This document shows positions 26,308 through 35,326 of a DNA stretch of 64,000 bases, in pieces (position 1 is the first letter of the stretch; the number at the start of each line of letters is the position of its first letter). A program made the translations under genes and the position numbers. The notes below the pieces were generated by a model that saw only the letters and a program-made list of their open reading frames with translations, was not told the DNA's origin and did no database searches. This stretch comes from Microbacterium halimionae. Its GTDB lineage: Bacteria; Actinomycetota; Actinomycetes; Actinomycetales; Microbacteriaceae. The stretch lies in NCBI RefSeq assembly GCF_011761265.1, contig NZ_JAAOZB010000002.1:620001-684000 (forward strand). Reading direction: 5' to 3'.

Positions 26308-27717
26308 ATGTCTATCTCTGCTGCACAATCCGCCGCACGGGCCGCTTCACAGCGTCACACCCGCGCTCGGCTCACCGCAACTGCCGTAGCCGTTGTGGCA
26401 GGCGTCATCTTTGGTGGTGTGGTCACGCCGATGCCCGCGCGTGCGGCATCCGTTGCGTCTAATGCGCCCGAGGTCGTCACGTTCACGGAATCGAGCTCCT
26501 GGACCGTGCCGCAGGGTGTGTCATCCGTATCGGTTTCGGTCACCGGCGGAGGTGGAGGTAAAGAAGTGGATGGTCATGCCGTCGGCGGAAGCGGCGGAAT
26601 CATCTCCGGCGCCTTTGCTGTGGAACCCGGAAATCGACTGTATTTCCAGATCGGTGGTGCCGGCGGAAGCGGTCGCGACGAGGGAGGCGGATACTCCGCA
26701 GGCGGGCATGGCGGAGGAAGCGGTTTCGACGGATCGAACGGGGCAGGTGGCGGTGGTTCCACCGGTGTCACTGTGATCGACGGTGAAAGTACCCAGCTGA
26801 TGGTGCTGGCCGCCGGCGGTGGAGGTGGCGGGGGATATGGGGGCCGGGGCGGCGATGCCGATGTGGACAACGCGGAAGGTGGGGAATCCGACGCGGGTCG
26901 ACTCGGGCGGGGCGACCACGGAAGCGTGGGCGGAAAGGGCGACAGTTCTTCCACCGGGTCGGGGGGCGGCGGTGGAGGCGGCGGCCTCCTGCCCCCGAAC
27001 GTTCCCGAGGACGCCGGTCTCGGAGGCGGTGCGGGCGGTGGTGCCGACAGTTTCAGTACCGGCGGGGGTGGCGGGGGCGGTACGAGCTGGACAGACCCTG
27101 CCGTGGCCGATGTCGTCAGTACGCCAAGCGTCGCATATCCAGGTGCTTCCGGCTCGGTGACGCTCACCTACTTCGCGGTCCCGGAGACGACCATCAGTGT
27201 CGCCCCGTCGAGTGTTCTCACCGCAGGTCTCGGATCATCGATCATCGTTGATGCCGTCGTCGTTTCCTCCTCGGGCGCGACGCCGACCGGCGCGGTCAAG
27301 ATGGTCATGGTTTACCCCGTTGCAGGAGTGCAGCTTCTGAGCGGAACGCTGGATGCCGCCGGCAAGGTCACCCTTGAATTCACCGTCGAAGACATCGGGC
27401 TCGAGACGGTCAATCTTGTCTTCACGCCCGCGGATGCGACGGCCTACCAGTCGTCGGTCAGCGCTGACTTTCAAATCGTGAAACAGTGGGCGGGTCCTCT
27501 CCCTGACGATGCCTTGGCCCCGGGCGTTAGCAGCCAAGGCGACACGGTGATTCCGGCGAATGGTCCGCCGGATTCTGTGCCCGTGTCAAGGCTCGCTGAA
27601 TCAGGAGTGGACGTCAGACCGGAAGTGCTTTTGGCAACCGGAGCCCTCCTCGTGGGAATCGTGCTGTTCTTCGGGTCCAAAGTTCGCCGGCGCCGAAGTG
27701 TGCACGGTCGCCGATAG
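26308..27717 (+). CDS. glycine-rich cell-surface protein with Ig-like domain and C-terminal anchor
   Basis: This 469-residue exported protein has a long basic N-region and signal helix with likely cleavage after ARA46. A VPQGVSSVSVSVTG strand module precedes a glycine-rich region of about 200 residues (many G3-G8 runs). An Ig-like beta domain covers about residues 288-391. A membrane helix (about 440-458) and an Arg-rich tail (KVRRRRSVHGRR) end it. No LPxTG motif is present, so anchoring is by the helix. It may act in adhesion or surface structure. Confidence 0.75.
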   Translation: MSISAAQSAARAASQRHTRARLTATAVAVVAGVIFGGVVTPMPARAASVASNAPEVVTFTESSSWTVPQGVSSVSVSVTGGGGGKEVDGHAVGGSGGIISGAFAVEPGNRLYFQIGGAGGSGRDEGGGYSAGGHGGGSGFDGSNGAGGGGSTGVTVIDGESTQLMVLAAGGGGGGGYGGRGGDADVDNAEGGESDAGRLGRGDHGSVGGKGDSSSTGSGGGGGGGGLLPPNVPEDAGLGGGAGGGADSFSTGGGGGGGTSWTDPAVADVVSTPSVAYPGASGSVTLTYFAVPETTISVAPSSVLTAGLGSSIIVDAVVVSSSGATPTGAVKMVMVYPVAGVQLLSGTLDAAGKVTLEFTVEDIGLETVNLVFTPADATAYQSSVSADFQIVKQWAGPLPDDALAPGVSSQGDTVIPANGPPDSVPVSRLAESGVDVRPEVLLATGALLVGIVLFFGSKVRRRRSVHGRR

Positions 27718-27762
27718 GCGCACTGAGTAGGTCGTCGCCGCGGTGGGTGCGAGGATCGAACC

Positions 27763-28500
27763 GTGAGCGATGAGGCGCGGGAACGGGAGCTGGCAGCACT
27801 CCGTGAGCGCGCGTACGGGCGCGAGGCAGACATCGCCTCTGACCCGTTAGCTCTCAGTCGCTTGCGCGAGCTCGAAGGAGCGATATCCGAGGGCGCGATG
27901 TCCGACAGCCCGATACGCCGTGAGGGGTTGCCCATCGTCGACGCTTCCCACGGCCGCGAAGCCGGTACTTCGGAGCCGGTGCCCGTCGCTGAGGCAGATG
28001 AGACAGACGTCGACGACCCCGTGGTCGCGAAGGGGGTGGGCAAACGGCTGCTCTGGGCGTGGGCAGTCAGTCTCGTTGCAGTGGCGGTTGCGGCATCCGT
28101 GATCACCGCCGCGCTCACGAGCGGGGAGGCGACGCCGTACGCAACTCTTTCGATTCTTCCGGCTGCTGAGGTGCCGGCGTCAGCACTACAAGGGCTGAAC
28201 GAATCGGATGCCGTGCGATACACGGACTTCTACGGAGTGATTCTGGCGTCAGGCGTCTCAGACTTTTCGCGCGGCGAAGATCGGATGTGTCTGATAGTTC
28301 TTACCGATGGAGCAGCCACATCGGGGGAAGGCACCTATGGGGCGTGCGCTGCTCCGGGCTTAAATCCTGTCCTGGACTATGTGGTTGACGGATTCAGCTC
28401 GGAACAGCTGCGCGCGGTCTTTGCCAGCGGCACACCGCTGCGGTTTGCTCTCAACGGAGACCGGATCGACGTGTACGTGGGGGACCAGCCTGAGGTGTAA
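27763..28500 (+). CDS. single-pass membrane protein of unknown function
   Basis: This 245-residue protein has a charged, probably cytosolic N-terminal half (ERELAALRERAYGREADI), one membrane helix at about residues 96-119 and an extracytoplasmic C-terminal domain of about 125 residues with cysteines in RMCLIV and YGACAAPG. It starts at a GTG 45 bases after the glycine-rich protein and may share its mRNA. The family was not recognised. Confidence 0.65.
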   Translation: MSDEARERELAALRERAYGREADIASDPLALSRLRELEGAISEGAMSDSPIRREGLPIVDASHGREAGTSEPVPVAEADETDVDDPVVAKGVGKRLLWAWAVSLVAVAVAASVITAALTSGEATPYATLSILPAAEVPASALQGLNESDAVRYTDFYGVILASGVSDFSRGEDRMCLIVLTDGAATSGEGTYGACAAPGLNPVLDYVVDGFSSEQLRAVFASGTPLRFALNGDRIDVYVGDQPEV

Positions 28501-28509
28501 GTCCAAGAT

Positions 28510-29073
28510 CTAGGCGGCATCCCCGACGAGAATAGCCGCGGCTTCTTCCCCTGCGTCCGCATCGTGCCCATCAATACGACCGAGAAATCGGCGTCCGACC
28601 AGAACGGTGATACCGGCGAGTAGTACCGATCCTGCGGCAAAGAGATAAGGGATCGGCGCGCCGTACGCGTGCCAGAGCAGCGCTGCGATCGGGGGCGCTG
28701 CGGCACCGCCGAGAAAGCGCACTGCCGAATAAGCGGAGGACGCCACCGAACGGGGAAGCGTGGTCGCTTCCATCACAGATTCTGTGAGCACGGTGTTCAT
28801 GATCCCGAGGAAGAGTCCGCCGACGATGATGCAGACCACCAGCGCAGCGGCGGAGTCAACGACAATGGCGGCCGCGATGAGATCGAGTGCCAACAGCGGC
28901 AACGTGATGAGGAGGGCAGTACTGCGAGGCATCCATCGAAGAAGGAGCGGTGCCACCCACACGCTTGTGATCGCCAGGGCGATACCCCAGCCGAAGAAGG
29001 TGAACCCGATTCCCATAGCCCCGAACCCCAACGGAAAGGGCGAACTGTCTCGACCCCAAAGGTAGGCAACTGA
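28510..29073 (-). pseudogene. MFS transporter remnant (C-terminal half only)
   Basis: The frame encodes about 185 residues that look like the last five or so helices of a major facilitator transporter (GIGFTFFGWGIALAITSVWVAPLL, then FLGIMNTVLTESVMEA). Recognisable transporter sequence fades at about 29064-29073, exactly where the coding sequence of the opposite-strand CoA-transferase begins; upstream the frame is only the antisense of that gene. The N-terminal six helices are therefore missing. The C-terminus looks intact. Confidence 0.7.
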
Positions 29074-29074
29074 G

Positions 29075-29722
29075 ATGCCACGCACGCGTGACGAAATGGC
29101 TGCGCGGGCAGCTCTAGAACTGAGCGACGGCTCGTATGTAAATCTCGGTATCGGCTTGCCCACCCTCGTTCCGAACCACGTGCCGAGCGGGGTAACCGTC
29201 GTCCTGCAATCGGAGAACGGCATCCTGGGAGTCGGTCCTTACCCGGAAGAAGGTGAGGTGGACCCTGACCTCATCAACGCGGGAAAAGAAACTGTTTCGA
29301 CACTGCCAGGCGCCTCCTTTTTCGACTCGGCTATGAGTTTTGGCATGATCCGCGGTGGCAAGATCGATGCTGCGATTCTCGGCGCGATGCAAGTATCGGC
29401 GAGCGGTGACCTGGCGAACTGGATGATTCCCGAAAAAATGGTGAAGGGGGCGGGCGGTGCGATGGATCTCGTGCACGGCGCAGCACGCGTCATAATTCTC
29501 ATGGACCACATGTCGAAGGACGGCTCGCCCAAGATTCTGCACGAATGCTCGTTGCCGCTCACTGGACGTGGCGTCGTGAATCGCATCATCACCGACCTCG
29601 CAGTCATAGATGCGACAGATGATGGACTTGTGCTTGTGGAACTTGCCGACGGCGTGAGTATTTCCGACGTGATCGCGGCCACGGAACCGAAACTGTTGAT
29701 TGCTCTCGAGGAGGAAGCATGA
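29075..29722 (+). CDS. scoB: 3-oxoacid CoA-transferase subunit B
   Basis: The 215-residue beta subunit of a class I CoA-transferase transfers CoA between succinyl-CoA and a 3-oxo acid. The catalytic glutamate Glu47 lies in SENG, and the [13 protein letters not shown] and GAMDLVHGA stretches are typical. The alpha subunit (scoA), usually the preceding gene, is absent and a truncated MFS gene abuts the start. It overlaps the thiolase gene by 4 bases (ATGA), as expected for a beta-oxoacid degradation operon. Without an alpha subunit elsewhere it would be inactive. Confidence 0.88.
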   Translation: MPRTRDEMAARAALELSDGSYVNLGIGLPTLVPNHVPSGVTVVLQSENGILGVGPYPEEGEVDPDLINAGKETVSTLPGASFFDSAMSFGMIRGGKIDAAILGAMQVSASGDLANWMIPEKMVKGAGGAMDLVHGAARVIILMDHMSKDGSPKILHECSLPLTGRGVVNRIITDLAVIDATDDGLVLVELADGVSISDVIAATEPKLLIALEEEA

Positions 29723-30900
29723 AAGATGACATCGTGATTGTGGCTGCGGCACGAACACCACATGGCCGCCTCAAAGGGCAACTTTCGTCCTTGGGCGCAA
29801 CAAAGCTCGGCGCCGCGGCGATCCGGGGCGCTCTTGCCTCGAGTGATATCTCGCCCGACGCTGTTGATGCCGTCCTCGTCGGACAGGTGCTTTCGGCAGG
29901 TGCGGGGCAGAACCCCGCACGACAGGCAGCGATCGGTGCCGGAATCGGATGGCGAGCGCACGCTGCGGTTGTCAACAAAGTCTGTCTCTCAGGCCTGACC
30001 GCAGTCATCGATGCGCAGCGAATGCTGGCGGTGGGCGATGCGAAAGTCGTCGTCGCGGCCGGAATGGAATCGATGACACGCGCGCCGCACTTGCTGATGG
30101 GATCCCGTGACGGCTGGAACTACGGCTCCATCGAAGTACTTGACCACATGGCGTACGACGGTCTTACCGACGCATACGAGAACGACAGTATGGGGGCGTC
30201 CACCGAGCGCGGCAACGGTCAGCGTGAGATTACGCGCACACAGCAAGACGCTGTCGCCGCGCGCTCTCATCAGCGTGCTGCGAAAGCATGGGAGGACGGC
30301 ATCTTCGACGGAGAGATCGTCGAGATAGAGGTCGAGCAGCGAAAGGGCCCCGCGATAGTTGTTTCGCGCGATGAGGGGATTCGTGCCGACACGACCGTCG
30401 AGACGCTGTCACGACTTCGCCCGGCGTTTGCCTCCGACGGCACGATCACCGCTGGCAATTCGTCTCAGATATCCGATGGCGCGTCAGCGGTGGTACTCAC
30501 AACCCGCACACATGCCGATGAGAACGGATGGGAGGTGCTCGCGTGTCTGGGCGCCAATGGGCAAGTTGCAGGACCCGACAACTCGTTGCACTCCCAGCCC
30601 GCACGCGCAATCGCACAAGCATGCGAGAAGGAAGGAATCAGCGCCAGCGATCTCGATCTCATTGAGATCAATGAGGCCTTTGCGTCCGTCGTGGTGCAGT
30701 CACAGCGCGAACTCGGCGTCGACGACGATGTGGTTAACCCACACGGTGGTGGAATTGCCATCGGGCACCCGATCGGCGCCAGCGGAAATCGGCTCGTAGT
30801 CCATGCTGTGCATGAACTCGTCCGTCGCGGACGTGGTGTCGCCGCTGTGGCGCTATGCGGCGGAGGAGGCCAGGGCGAAGCGTTGATTCTTCGCCGCTGA
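29719..30900 (+). CDS. acetyl-CoA acyltransferase (thiolase)
   Basis: This thiolase cleaves or forms 3-oxoacyl-CoA. In 393 residues the catalytic triad is complete: Cys89 in NKVCLSGL, His350 in [12 protein letters not shown] and Cys380 in [11 protein letters not shown]. The context next to scoB suggests acetoacetyl-CoA or beta-ketoadipyl-CoA thiolysis (AtoB/PcaF type), but the chain does not settle the substrate. It is coupled to scoB by the ATGA overlap. Confidence 0.92.
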   Translation: MKDDIVIVAAARTPHGRLKGQLSSLGATKLGAAAIRGALASSDISPDAVDAVLVGQVLSAGAGQNPARQAAIGAGIGWRAHAAVVNKVCLSGLTAVIDAQRMLAVGDAKVVVAAGMESMTRAPHLLMGSRDGWNYGSIEVLDHMAYDGLTDAYENDSMGASTERGNGQREITRTQQDAVAARSHQRAAKAWEDGIFDGEIVEIEVEQRKGPAIVVSRDEGIRADTTVETLSRLRPAFASDGTITAGNSSQISDGASAVVLTTRTHADENGWEVLACLGANGQVAGPDNSLHSQPARAIAQACEKEGISASDLDLIEINEAFASVVVQSQRELGVDDDVVNPHGGGIAIGHPIGASGNRLVVHAVHELVRRGRGVAAVALCGGGGQGEALILRR

Positions 30901-30904
30901 ATTC

Positions 30905-31162
30905 TTACTGTCGGCGAAGCCGTTTCTCGAGAATCTCTTGTTGGCGGTCAGCAATAGGAGAGTCGCCAGGAATGCCCTTGCCTCGCCCAGCGCGATGAAT
31001 GTCGACGACCGCGCCGGCGACGAGTACAACCGTGATGATCCAACTTGCCCACGCGAGTGCACTACGCCAGGTGAAGGGGTCTCGCTCGCGGAGACTCTCG
31101 AAGAGCGGCTTGCCCATGACGAATGCGTTGATGAGCCCGGTGCCGAACAGATACTTGCGCAT
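30905..31162 (-). CDS. small single-pass membrane protein
   Basis: The 85-residue protein has one membrane helix in the middle (WRSALAWASWIITVVLVAGAVV, residues ~32-53) and a charged C-terminal tail. ATG at 31162 is chosen because a minus-strand TAGCGT box ends 7 bases upstream; the longer frame to 31342 overlaps the otsA start. The family was not recognised. It ends 5 bases from the thiolase gene, tail-to-tail. Confidence 0.6.
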   Translation of the reverse strand: MRKYLFGTGLINAFVMGKPLFESLRERDPFTWRSALAWASWIITVVLVAGAVVDIHRAGRGKGIPGDSPIADRQQEILEKRLRRQ

Positions 31163-31169
31163 GCGAGTA

Positions 31170-31175
31170 ACGCTA
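31170..31175 (-). promoter_or_regulatory. -10 box TAGCGT of a leaderless mRNA
   Basis: On the minus strand TAGCGT ends 7 bases before the ATG at 31162. Confidence 0.5.
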
Positions 31176-31255
31176 CCGTGCGCGAAGGTTTGCGGTTGCC
31201 TCTTGACAGCATTCGGCGGGGAAAGCAAGCCCGCGGGGTCGCGTCTGCCCGCTGT

Positions 31256-31261
31256 TAGATT
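31256..31261 (+). promoter_or_regulatory. otsA: -10 box TAGATT upstream of otsA
   Basis: TAGATT is followed by a leader of about 25 bases with AGGAG at 31281-31285, 6 bases from the GTG. This is a conventional promoter and ribosome binding site. Confidence 0.5.
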
Positions 31262-31291
31262 AAAGACAATCCGAATCCCCAGGAGTTTTCT

Positions 31292-32707
31292 GTGTCTAAA
31301 GCCGAGTTCGTCGTCGTCGCGAATCGTCTCCCCGTTGATCACGATCCCGACTCAGACAGCGGTTGGCGGCGCTCACCGGGCGGTCTCGTGACCGCTCTTG
31401 AGCCGGTTATGCGCAAGGCAGACGGCGCATGGGTGGGGTGGGCGGGAAAGCCCAACCTCCAGGTGGACCCGTTTGATTTCGAAGGCACACATCTCGTGCC
31501 TGTCTCGTTGAGCGAAGACGAAGTGCAGAACTACTACGAGGGCATGTCGAACGATACGTTTTGGCCGCTTTATCACGACGTGATCGCTGCACCTCGCTAC
31601 CGGCGTGCCTGGTGGGACTCCTACGTCACAGTCAACCGACGATTCGCCGAGGCCGCTGCGGAAGCTGCGGCCGAGGGCGCGACAGTGTGGGTGCAGGACT
31701 ATCAGCTTCAGCTCGTGCCACAGATGGTGCGTGAGCTCCGGCCCGATCTCACCATCGGATACTTCCACCACATTCCGTTCCCGGCATACGGACTTTTCGC
31801 GCAGCTTCCCTGGCGTCGTCAGGTTATCCAGGGCCTCCTTGGCGCCGACGTCATCGGCTTCCAACGGGTAGCGGACGCTGGCAACTTCGCTCGCGCTGTG
31901 CGTCGTGTCTTTCACTATGAAACGAAAGCCACCGGCATCCGCGTGCCAAATGGCGACGGAACTACCCGCAAGACCATCGCTCGAGCGTTCCCGATTTCAA
32001 TCGACACGGAGTCGTACATCGAGTTGGCGCAGCGGGATGACATCAAGGCGAGAGCGGCGGAGATTCGCGAGAACCTCGGCAACCCGAAGAAGATTCTTTT
32101 GGGTGTCGATCGCCTCGACTACACCAAGGGAATCCGCCACCGCCTCAAGGCATACGGCGAACTTCTCAATGACGGTCGGCTGAGTGTAGAAGATGTCGTA
32201 CTCGTGCAGGTCGCAAGCCCAAGCCGTGAACGCGTGGAGGCCTACATGCAGCTGCGTGACGAAATCGAACTCACCGTCGGGCGCATCAATGGCGACCGCG
32301 ACACCATGGATCACAGTGCAATCCGCTATCTGCACCAGGCGTATCCACGCGAAGAAATGGTCGCGCTCTACCTTGCAGCGGATGTCATGCTCGTCACTGC
32401 CTTACGTGACGGAATGAACCTCGTTGCAAAAGAGTACGTGGCTAGCCGCGTCGACAACCGGGGTGTACTCGTGCTGAGCGAGTTCGCAGGAGCCGCGGAC
32501 GAGCTGGGTAGCGCATTGCTGATGAACCCGCACGACATCGGTGGCCTCAAAGACACGATCGTTCGAGCGGTCGATATGCCGGCCGCTGAGCAGGGTCGAC
32601 GTATGCGCTCGCTGCGAAAGCGGGTGCGCGAGAACGATGTGGAGCGGTGGTCGCAGCTGTTCCTCAGCGCGCTGGCGAAGGCAAAAGAGCCGGAGGTCGG
32701 CGCATGA
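31292..32707 (+). CDS. otsA: alpha,alpha-trehalose-phosphate synthase
   Basis: OtsA makes trehalose-6-phosphate from a nucleotide-glucose donor and glucose-6-phosphate in the cytosol. The 471-residue GT20 protein shows VVANRLPV at the start, RSPGGLVTAL, YFHHIPFP, DRLDYTKGI and ALRDGMNLVAKEYVA. The GTG start at 31292 follows AGGAG by 6 bases. It overlaps otsB by 4 bases (ATGA). Trehalose serves as a compatible solute and stress protectant and feeds mycolate-free actinobacterial envelopes little, so stress protection is the likely role. Confidence 0.95.
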   Translation: MSKAEFVVVANRLPVDHDPDSDSGWRRSPGGLVTALEPVMRKADGAWVGWAGKPNLQVDPFDFEGTHLVPVSLSEDEVQNYYEGMSNDTFWPLYHDVIAAPRYRRAWWDSYVTVNRRFAEAAAEAAAEGATVWVQDYQLQLVPQMVRELRPDLTIGYFHHIPFPAYGLFAQLPWRRQVIQGLLGADVIGFQRVADAGNFARAVRRVFHYETKATGIRVPNGDGTTRKTIARAFPISIDTESYIELAQRDDIKARAAEIRENLGNPKKILLGVDRLDYTKGIRHRLKAYGELLNDGRLSVEDVVLVQVASPSRERVEAYMQLRDEIELTVGRINGDRDTMDHSAIRYLHQAYPREEMVALYLAADVMLVTALRDGMNLVAKEYVASRVDNRGVLVLSEFAGAADELGSALLMNPHDIGGLKDTIVRAVDMPAAEQGRRMRSLRKRVRENDVERWSQLFLSALAKAKEPEVGA

Positions 32708-33510
32708 GCTCGCCAGCTGAATCGCCCGATGAAGTGAAGGCGCTACTCAAAAGCCTCGCAGCGACTGAGCGCCTTCTGGTTGCACTCGACTTCGATGGCA
32801 CGCTTTCGGCACTCACCGATCGCCCTATGGAATCGCGGATGTTGCCAGAAGCGCGTCAAGCCCTCGATGCGCTTATTGCGACCCCACAAACCGCTGTGGC
32901 GCTCGTCTCAGGCAGAACTCTCCACGATCTTGAGATCATCTCCGAGCACGACGATGCTTCGTCGATTCACCTCGCTGGATCTCACGGTGCTGAGTTTTGG
33001 CATCCGGGGGAGGGTCGAACCCCTCGGGAGTTCTCGGAAGAAGAGGCAGCAGATCAAGCTCTTCGTGACGACGTGCGGGCTCGTGCAGAAGACACTGTCG
33101 CCGAGTTCGAAGGTGCATGGATTGAGCCGAAAGAGTTCGGAATCGGACTTCACACGCGGTTGGCAACGCCAACTGACGCAGCTGAAGCAACCCGGCGCAT
33201 TGAGAACCTGTTGTCAGAGTGCGCCCCGTCGTGGCGCAAGCGTACCGGGCACAATATCTTGGAGTACGCGTATCGCCACGAGGGTAAAGACACCGCGATC
33301 GCGGCTCTGCGCACACGTCTCGGCGCGACCGCAGTTCTTTTTGCGGGCGACGATGTGACCGACGAAGACGCTCTCGCGAGCCTTGAATCAGCTGACCTCG
33401 GAGTGCGGGTTGGCGACGGTGACACTCACGCCCGAGTGCGAGTGCCGGATGCCGCAGCCCTCTCGCACGTGCTGCTCACACTCGCAGAAATTCGCTCCGC
33501 ATCCGACTAG
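32704..33510 (+). CDS. otsB: trehalose-6-phosphate phosphatase
   Basis: OtsB dephosphorylates trehalose-6-phosphate. The 268-residue HAD-superfamily protein has the nucleophile motif DFDGTL (residues ~30-35), SGR in motif II and GDDVTDEDA as the metal-binding motif. ATG at 32704 overlaps the otsA stop, so the two enzymes are made together; the longer upstream frame lies inside otsA. The length is normal. Confidence 0.94.
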   Translation: MSSPAESPDEVKALLKSLAATERLLVALDFDGTLSALTDRPMESRMLPEARQALDALIATPQTAVALVSGRTLHDLEIISEHDDASSIHLAGSHGAEFWHPGEGRTPREFSEEEAADQALRDDVRARAEDTVAEFEGAWIEPKEFGIGLHTRLATPTDAAEATRRIENLLSECAPSWRKRTGHNILEYAYRHEGKDTAIAALRTRLGATAVLFAGDDVTDEDALASLESADLGVRVGDGDTHARVRVPDAAALSHVLLTLAEIRSASD

Positions 33511-33552
33511 AAGACGCGCCCGCGTAACGCGCGAGGAGCACCGAGGCAGGAA

Positions 33553-33558
33553 TACACT
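33553..33558 (+). promoter_or_regulatory. ilvD: -10 box TACACT of a leaderless ilvD mRNA
   Basis: TACACT ends 7 bases before the ATG at 33566. It supports that start over the open frame that extends back into otsB. Confidence 0.5.
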
Positions 33559-33565
33559 CTGTTAC

Positions 33566-35284
33566 ATGCCTGAAATCCAACCTTCCTCCGCTGCGCCTAT
33601 CGACATCAAGCCCCGCAGCCGCGTCGTTACCGATGGCATCGAAGCGACGACCTCCCGTGGGATGCTCCGCGCCGTCGGCATGGGAGACGAAGACTGGGAG
33701 AAACCCCAGATCGGTATTGCGTCGAGCTGGAACGAAATCACCCCCTGCAACCTGAGCCTTGACCGCCTCGCTCAGGGAGCGAAGGAGGGTGTGCACTCTG
33801 GCGGTGGCTACCCGCTTCAATTCGGCACGATTTCCGTCTCGGACGGTATTTCCATGGGCCACGAGGGTATGCACTTCTCCCTAGTCTCACGCGAAGTCAT
33901 TGCCGACTCGGTCGAGACCGTCATGATGGCTGAGCGCCTCGACGGCTCCGTGCTGTTGGCCGGTTGCGACAAATCGTTGCCGGGAATGTTGATGTCGGCT
34001 GCTCGGCTCGACCTGGCGAGTGTCTTTCTTTATGCCGGATCCATCGCGCCCGGTTGGGTCAAGTTGAGCGATGGCACCGAGAAGGAAGTCACAATCATTG
34101 ACTCCTTCGAGGCCGTCGGAGCTTGCAAAGCCGGAAACATGAGCGCAGAGGACCTCAAACGCATCGAGTGCGCCATTGCTCCTGGCGAAGGCGCGTGTGG
34201 TGGTATGTACACCGCAAACACGATGGCCTCGGTCGCTGAGGCACTCGGGATGAGCTTGCCAGGTTCGGCATCACCGCCCTCCGCAGACCGACGCCGCGAC
34301 TACTTCGCCCACCGTTCTGGCGAGGCCGTCGTCAACATGCTCCGCTTGGGCATCACGGCGCGCGACATCATGACGAAGAAGGCGTTCGAAAACGCGATTA
34401 CGGTCGCGATGGCACTTGGCGGCTCGACCAACGTCGTATTGCACTTGCTGGCGATCGCAAGCGAAGCCGAAGTTGAGCTCACTCTCGATGACTTCAACCG
34501 CATCGGCGACAAGGTGCCTCACCTCGCCGATATGAAGCCATTCGGGCAGTTCGTCATGGCCGACGTCGACCGTCACGGCGGTATCCCTGTGCTGATGAAG
34601 GCTCTGCTCGACGCAGGTCTTCTGCACGGTGACGCGTTGACTGTCACGGGTAAGACAGTTGCCGAGAACCTCGAGGCTCTCAACCCCGACCCCATTGACG
34701 GCACTGTCATCCGCACGCTCGACAACCCAATCCACGCCACCGGGGGAATCACGATCCTTAAGGGCTCCTTCGCACCGGACGGTGCCGTGGTCAAGACCGC
34801 CGGATTCGATGCCTCCGTCTTCGAAGGCCCCGCGAAGGTCTTCGAACGCGAGCGCGGTGCAATGGATGCGCTCACCAACGGTGAGATTGTCGCGGGAGAT
34901 GTGATTGTCATTCGCTATGAAGGTCCGAAGGGTGGACCGGGAATGCGCGAGATGCTCGCCATCACGGCAGCCATCAAGGGCGCGGGCCTCGGTAAAGATG
35001 TATTACTCTTGACAGACGGCAGATTCTCAGGCGGCACAACCGGCCTGTGCATCGGCCACATAGCACCCGAAGCAGTGGACGCAGGTCCAATTGCATTCGT
35101 GCGCGATGGTGATCTGATACGGGTCGATATCGCAGCTCGCACTCTCGACCTACTCGTCGATGAGGCAGAGCTCAACTCCCGCCGTGAAGGCTGGGAGCCG
35201 CTACCTCCCCGCTATACCCGTGGCGTTCTTGCCAAGTACTCGAAGCTCGTGCGTTCCGCCGCCGAAGGCGCAACCACAGGCTGA
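33566..35284 (+). CDS. ilvD: dihydroxy-acid dehydratase
   Basis: IlvD dehydrates 2,3-dihydroxy acids to the 2-oxo acids of valine and isoleucine. The 572-residue protein has the Fe-S cysteine motifs GCDKSLPG and [14 protein letters not shown] and the C-terminal GRFSGGTTG. The ATG at 33566 follows a TACACT box by 7 bases. It starts the ilvD-ilvB-ilvN-ilvC run. No leader peptide or attenuator was seen. Confidence 0.95.
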   Translation: MPEIQPSSAAPIDIKPRSRVVTDGIEATTSRGMLRAVGMGDEDWEKPQIGIASSWNEITPCNLSLDRLAQGAKEGVHSGGGYPLQFGTISVSDGISMGHEGMHFSLVSREVIADSVETVMMAERLDGSVLLAGCDKSLPGMLMSAARLDLASVFLYAGSIAPGWVKLSDGTEKEVTIIDSFEAVGACKAGNMSAEDLKRIECAIAPGEGACGGMYTANTMASVAEALGMSLPGSASPPSADRRRDYFAHRSGEAVVNMLRLGITARDIMTKKAFENAITVAMALGGSTNVVLHLLAIASEAEVELTLDDFNRIGDKVPHLADMKPFGQFVMADVDRHGGIPVLMKALLDAGLLHGDALTVTGKTVAENLEALNPDPIDGTVIRTLDNPIHATGGITILKGSFAPDGAVVKTAGFDASVFEGPAKVFERERGAMDALTNGEIVAGDVIVIRYEGPKGGPGMREMLAITAAIKGAGLGKDVLLLTDGRFSGGTTGLCIGHIAPEAVDAGPIAFVRDGDLIRVDIAARTLDLLVDEAELNSRREGWEPLPPRYTRGVLAKYSKLVRSAAEGATTG

Positions 35285-35326
35285 TCAGACATTCATCCGC
35301 TTTTGCCGAACTCGAGGTTATTCACC

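Noticed and set aside
26574..27167. 197-residue proline-rich frame on the minus strand
   Set aside because: It is the complement of the glycine-rich gene: glycine codons read as proline codons on the other strand. The plus-strand gene has a signal peptide and an anchor.
28510..29223. Full 237-residue MFS frame on the minus strand
   Set aside because: Residues encoded above about 29073 are the antisense of scoB and do not resemble a transporter; the gene is treated as a remnant ending there.
35200..35326. Attenuator or T-box upstream of ilvB
   Set aside because: No T-box core, leader peptide or hairpin with a T run was found in the 42-base gap after ilvD.
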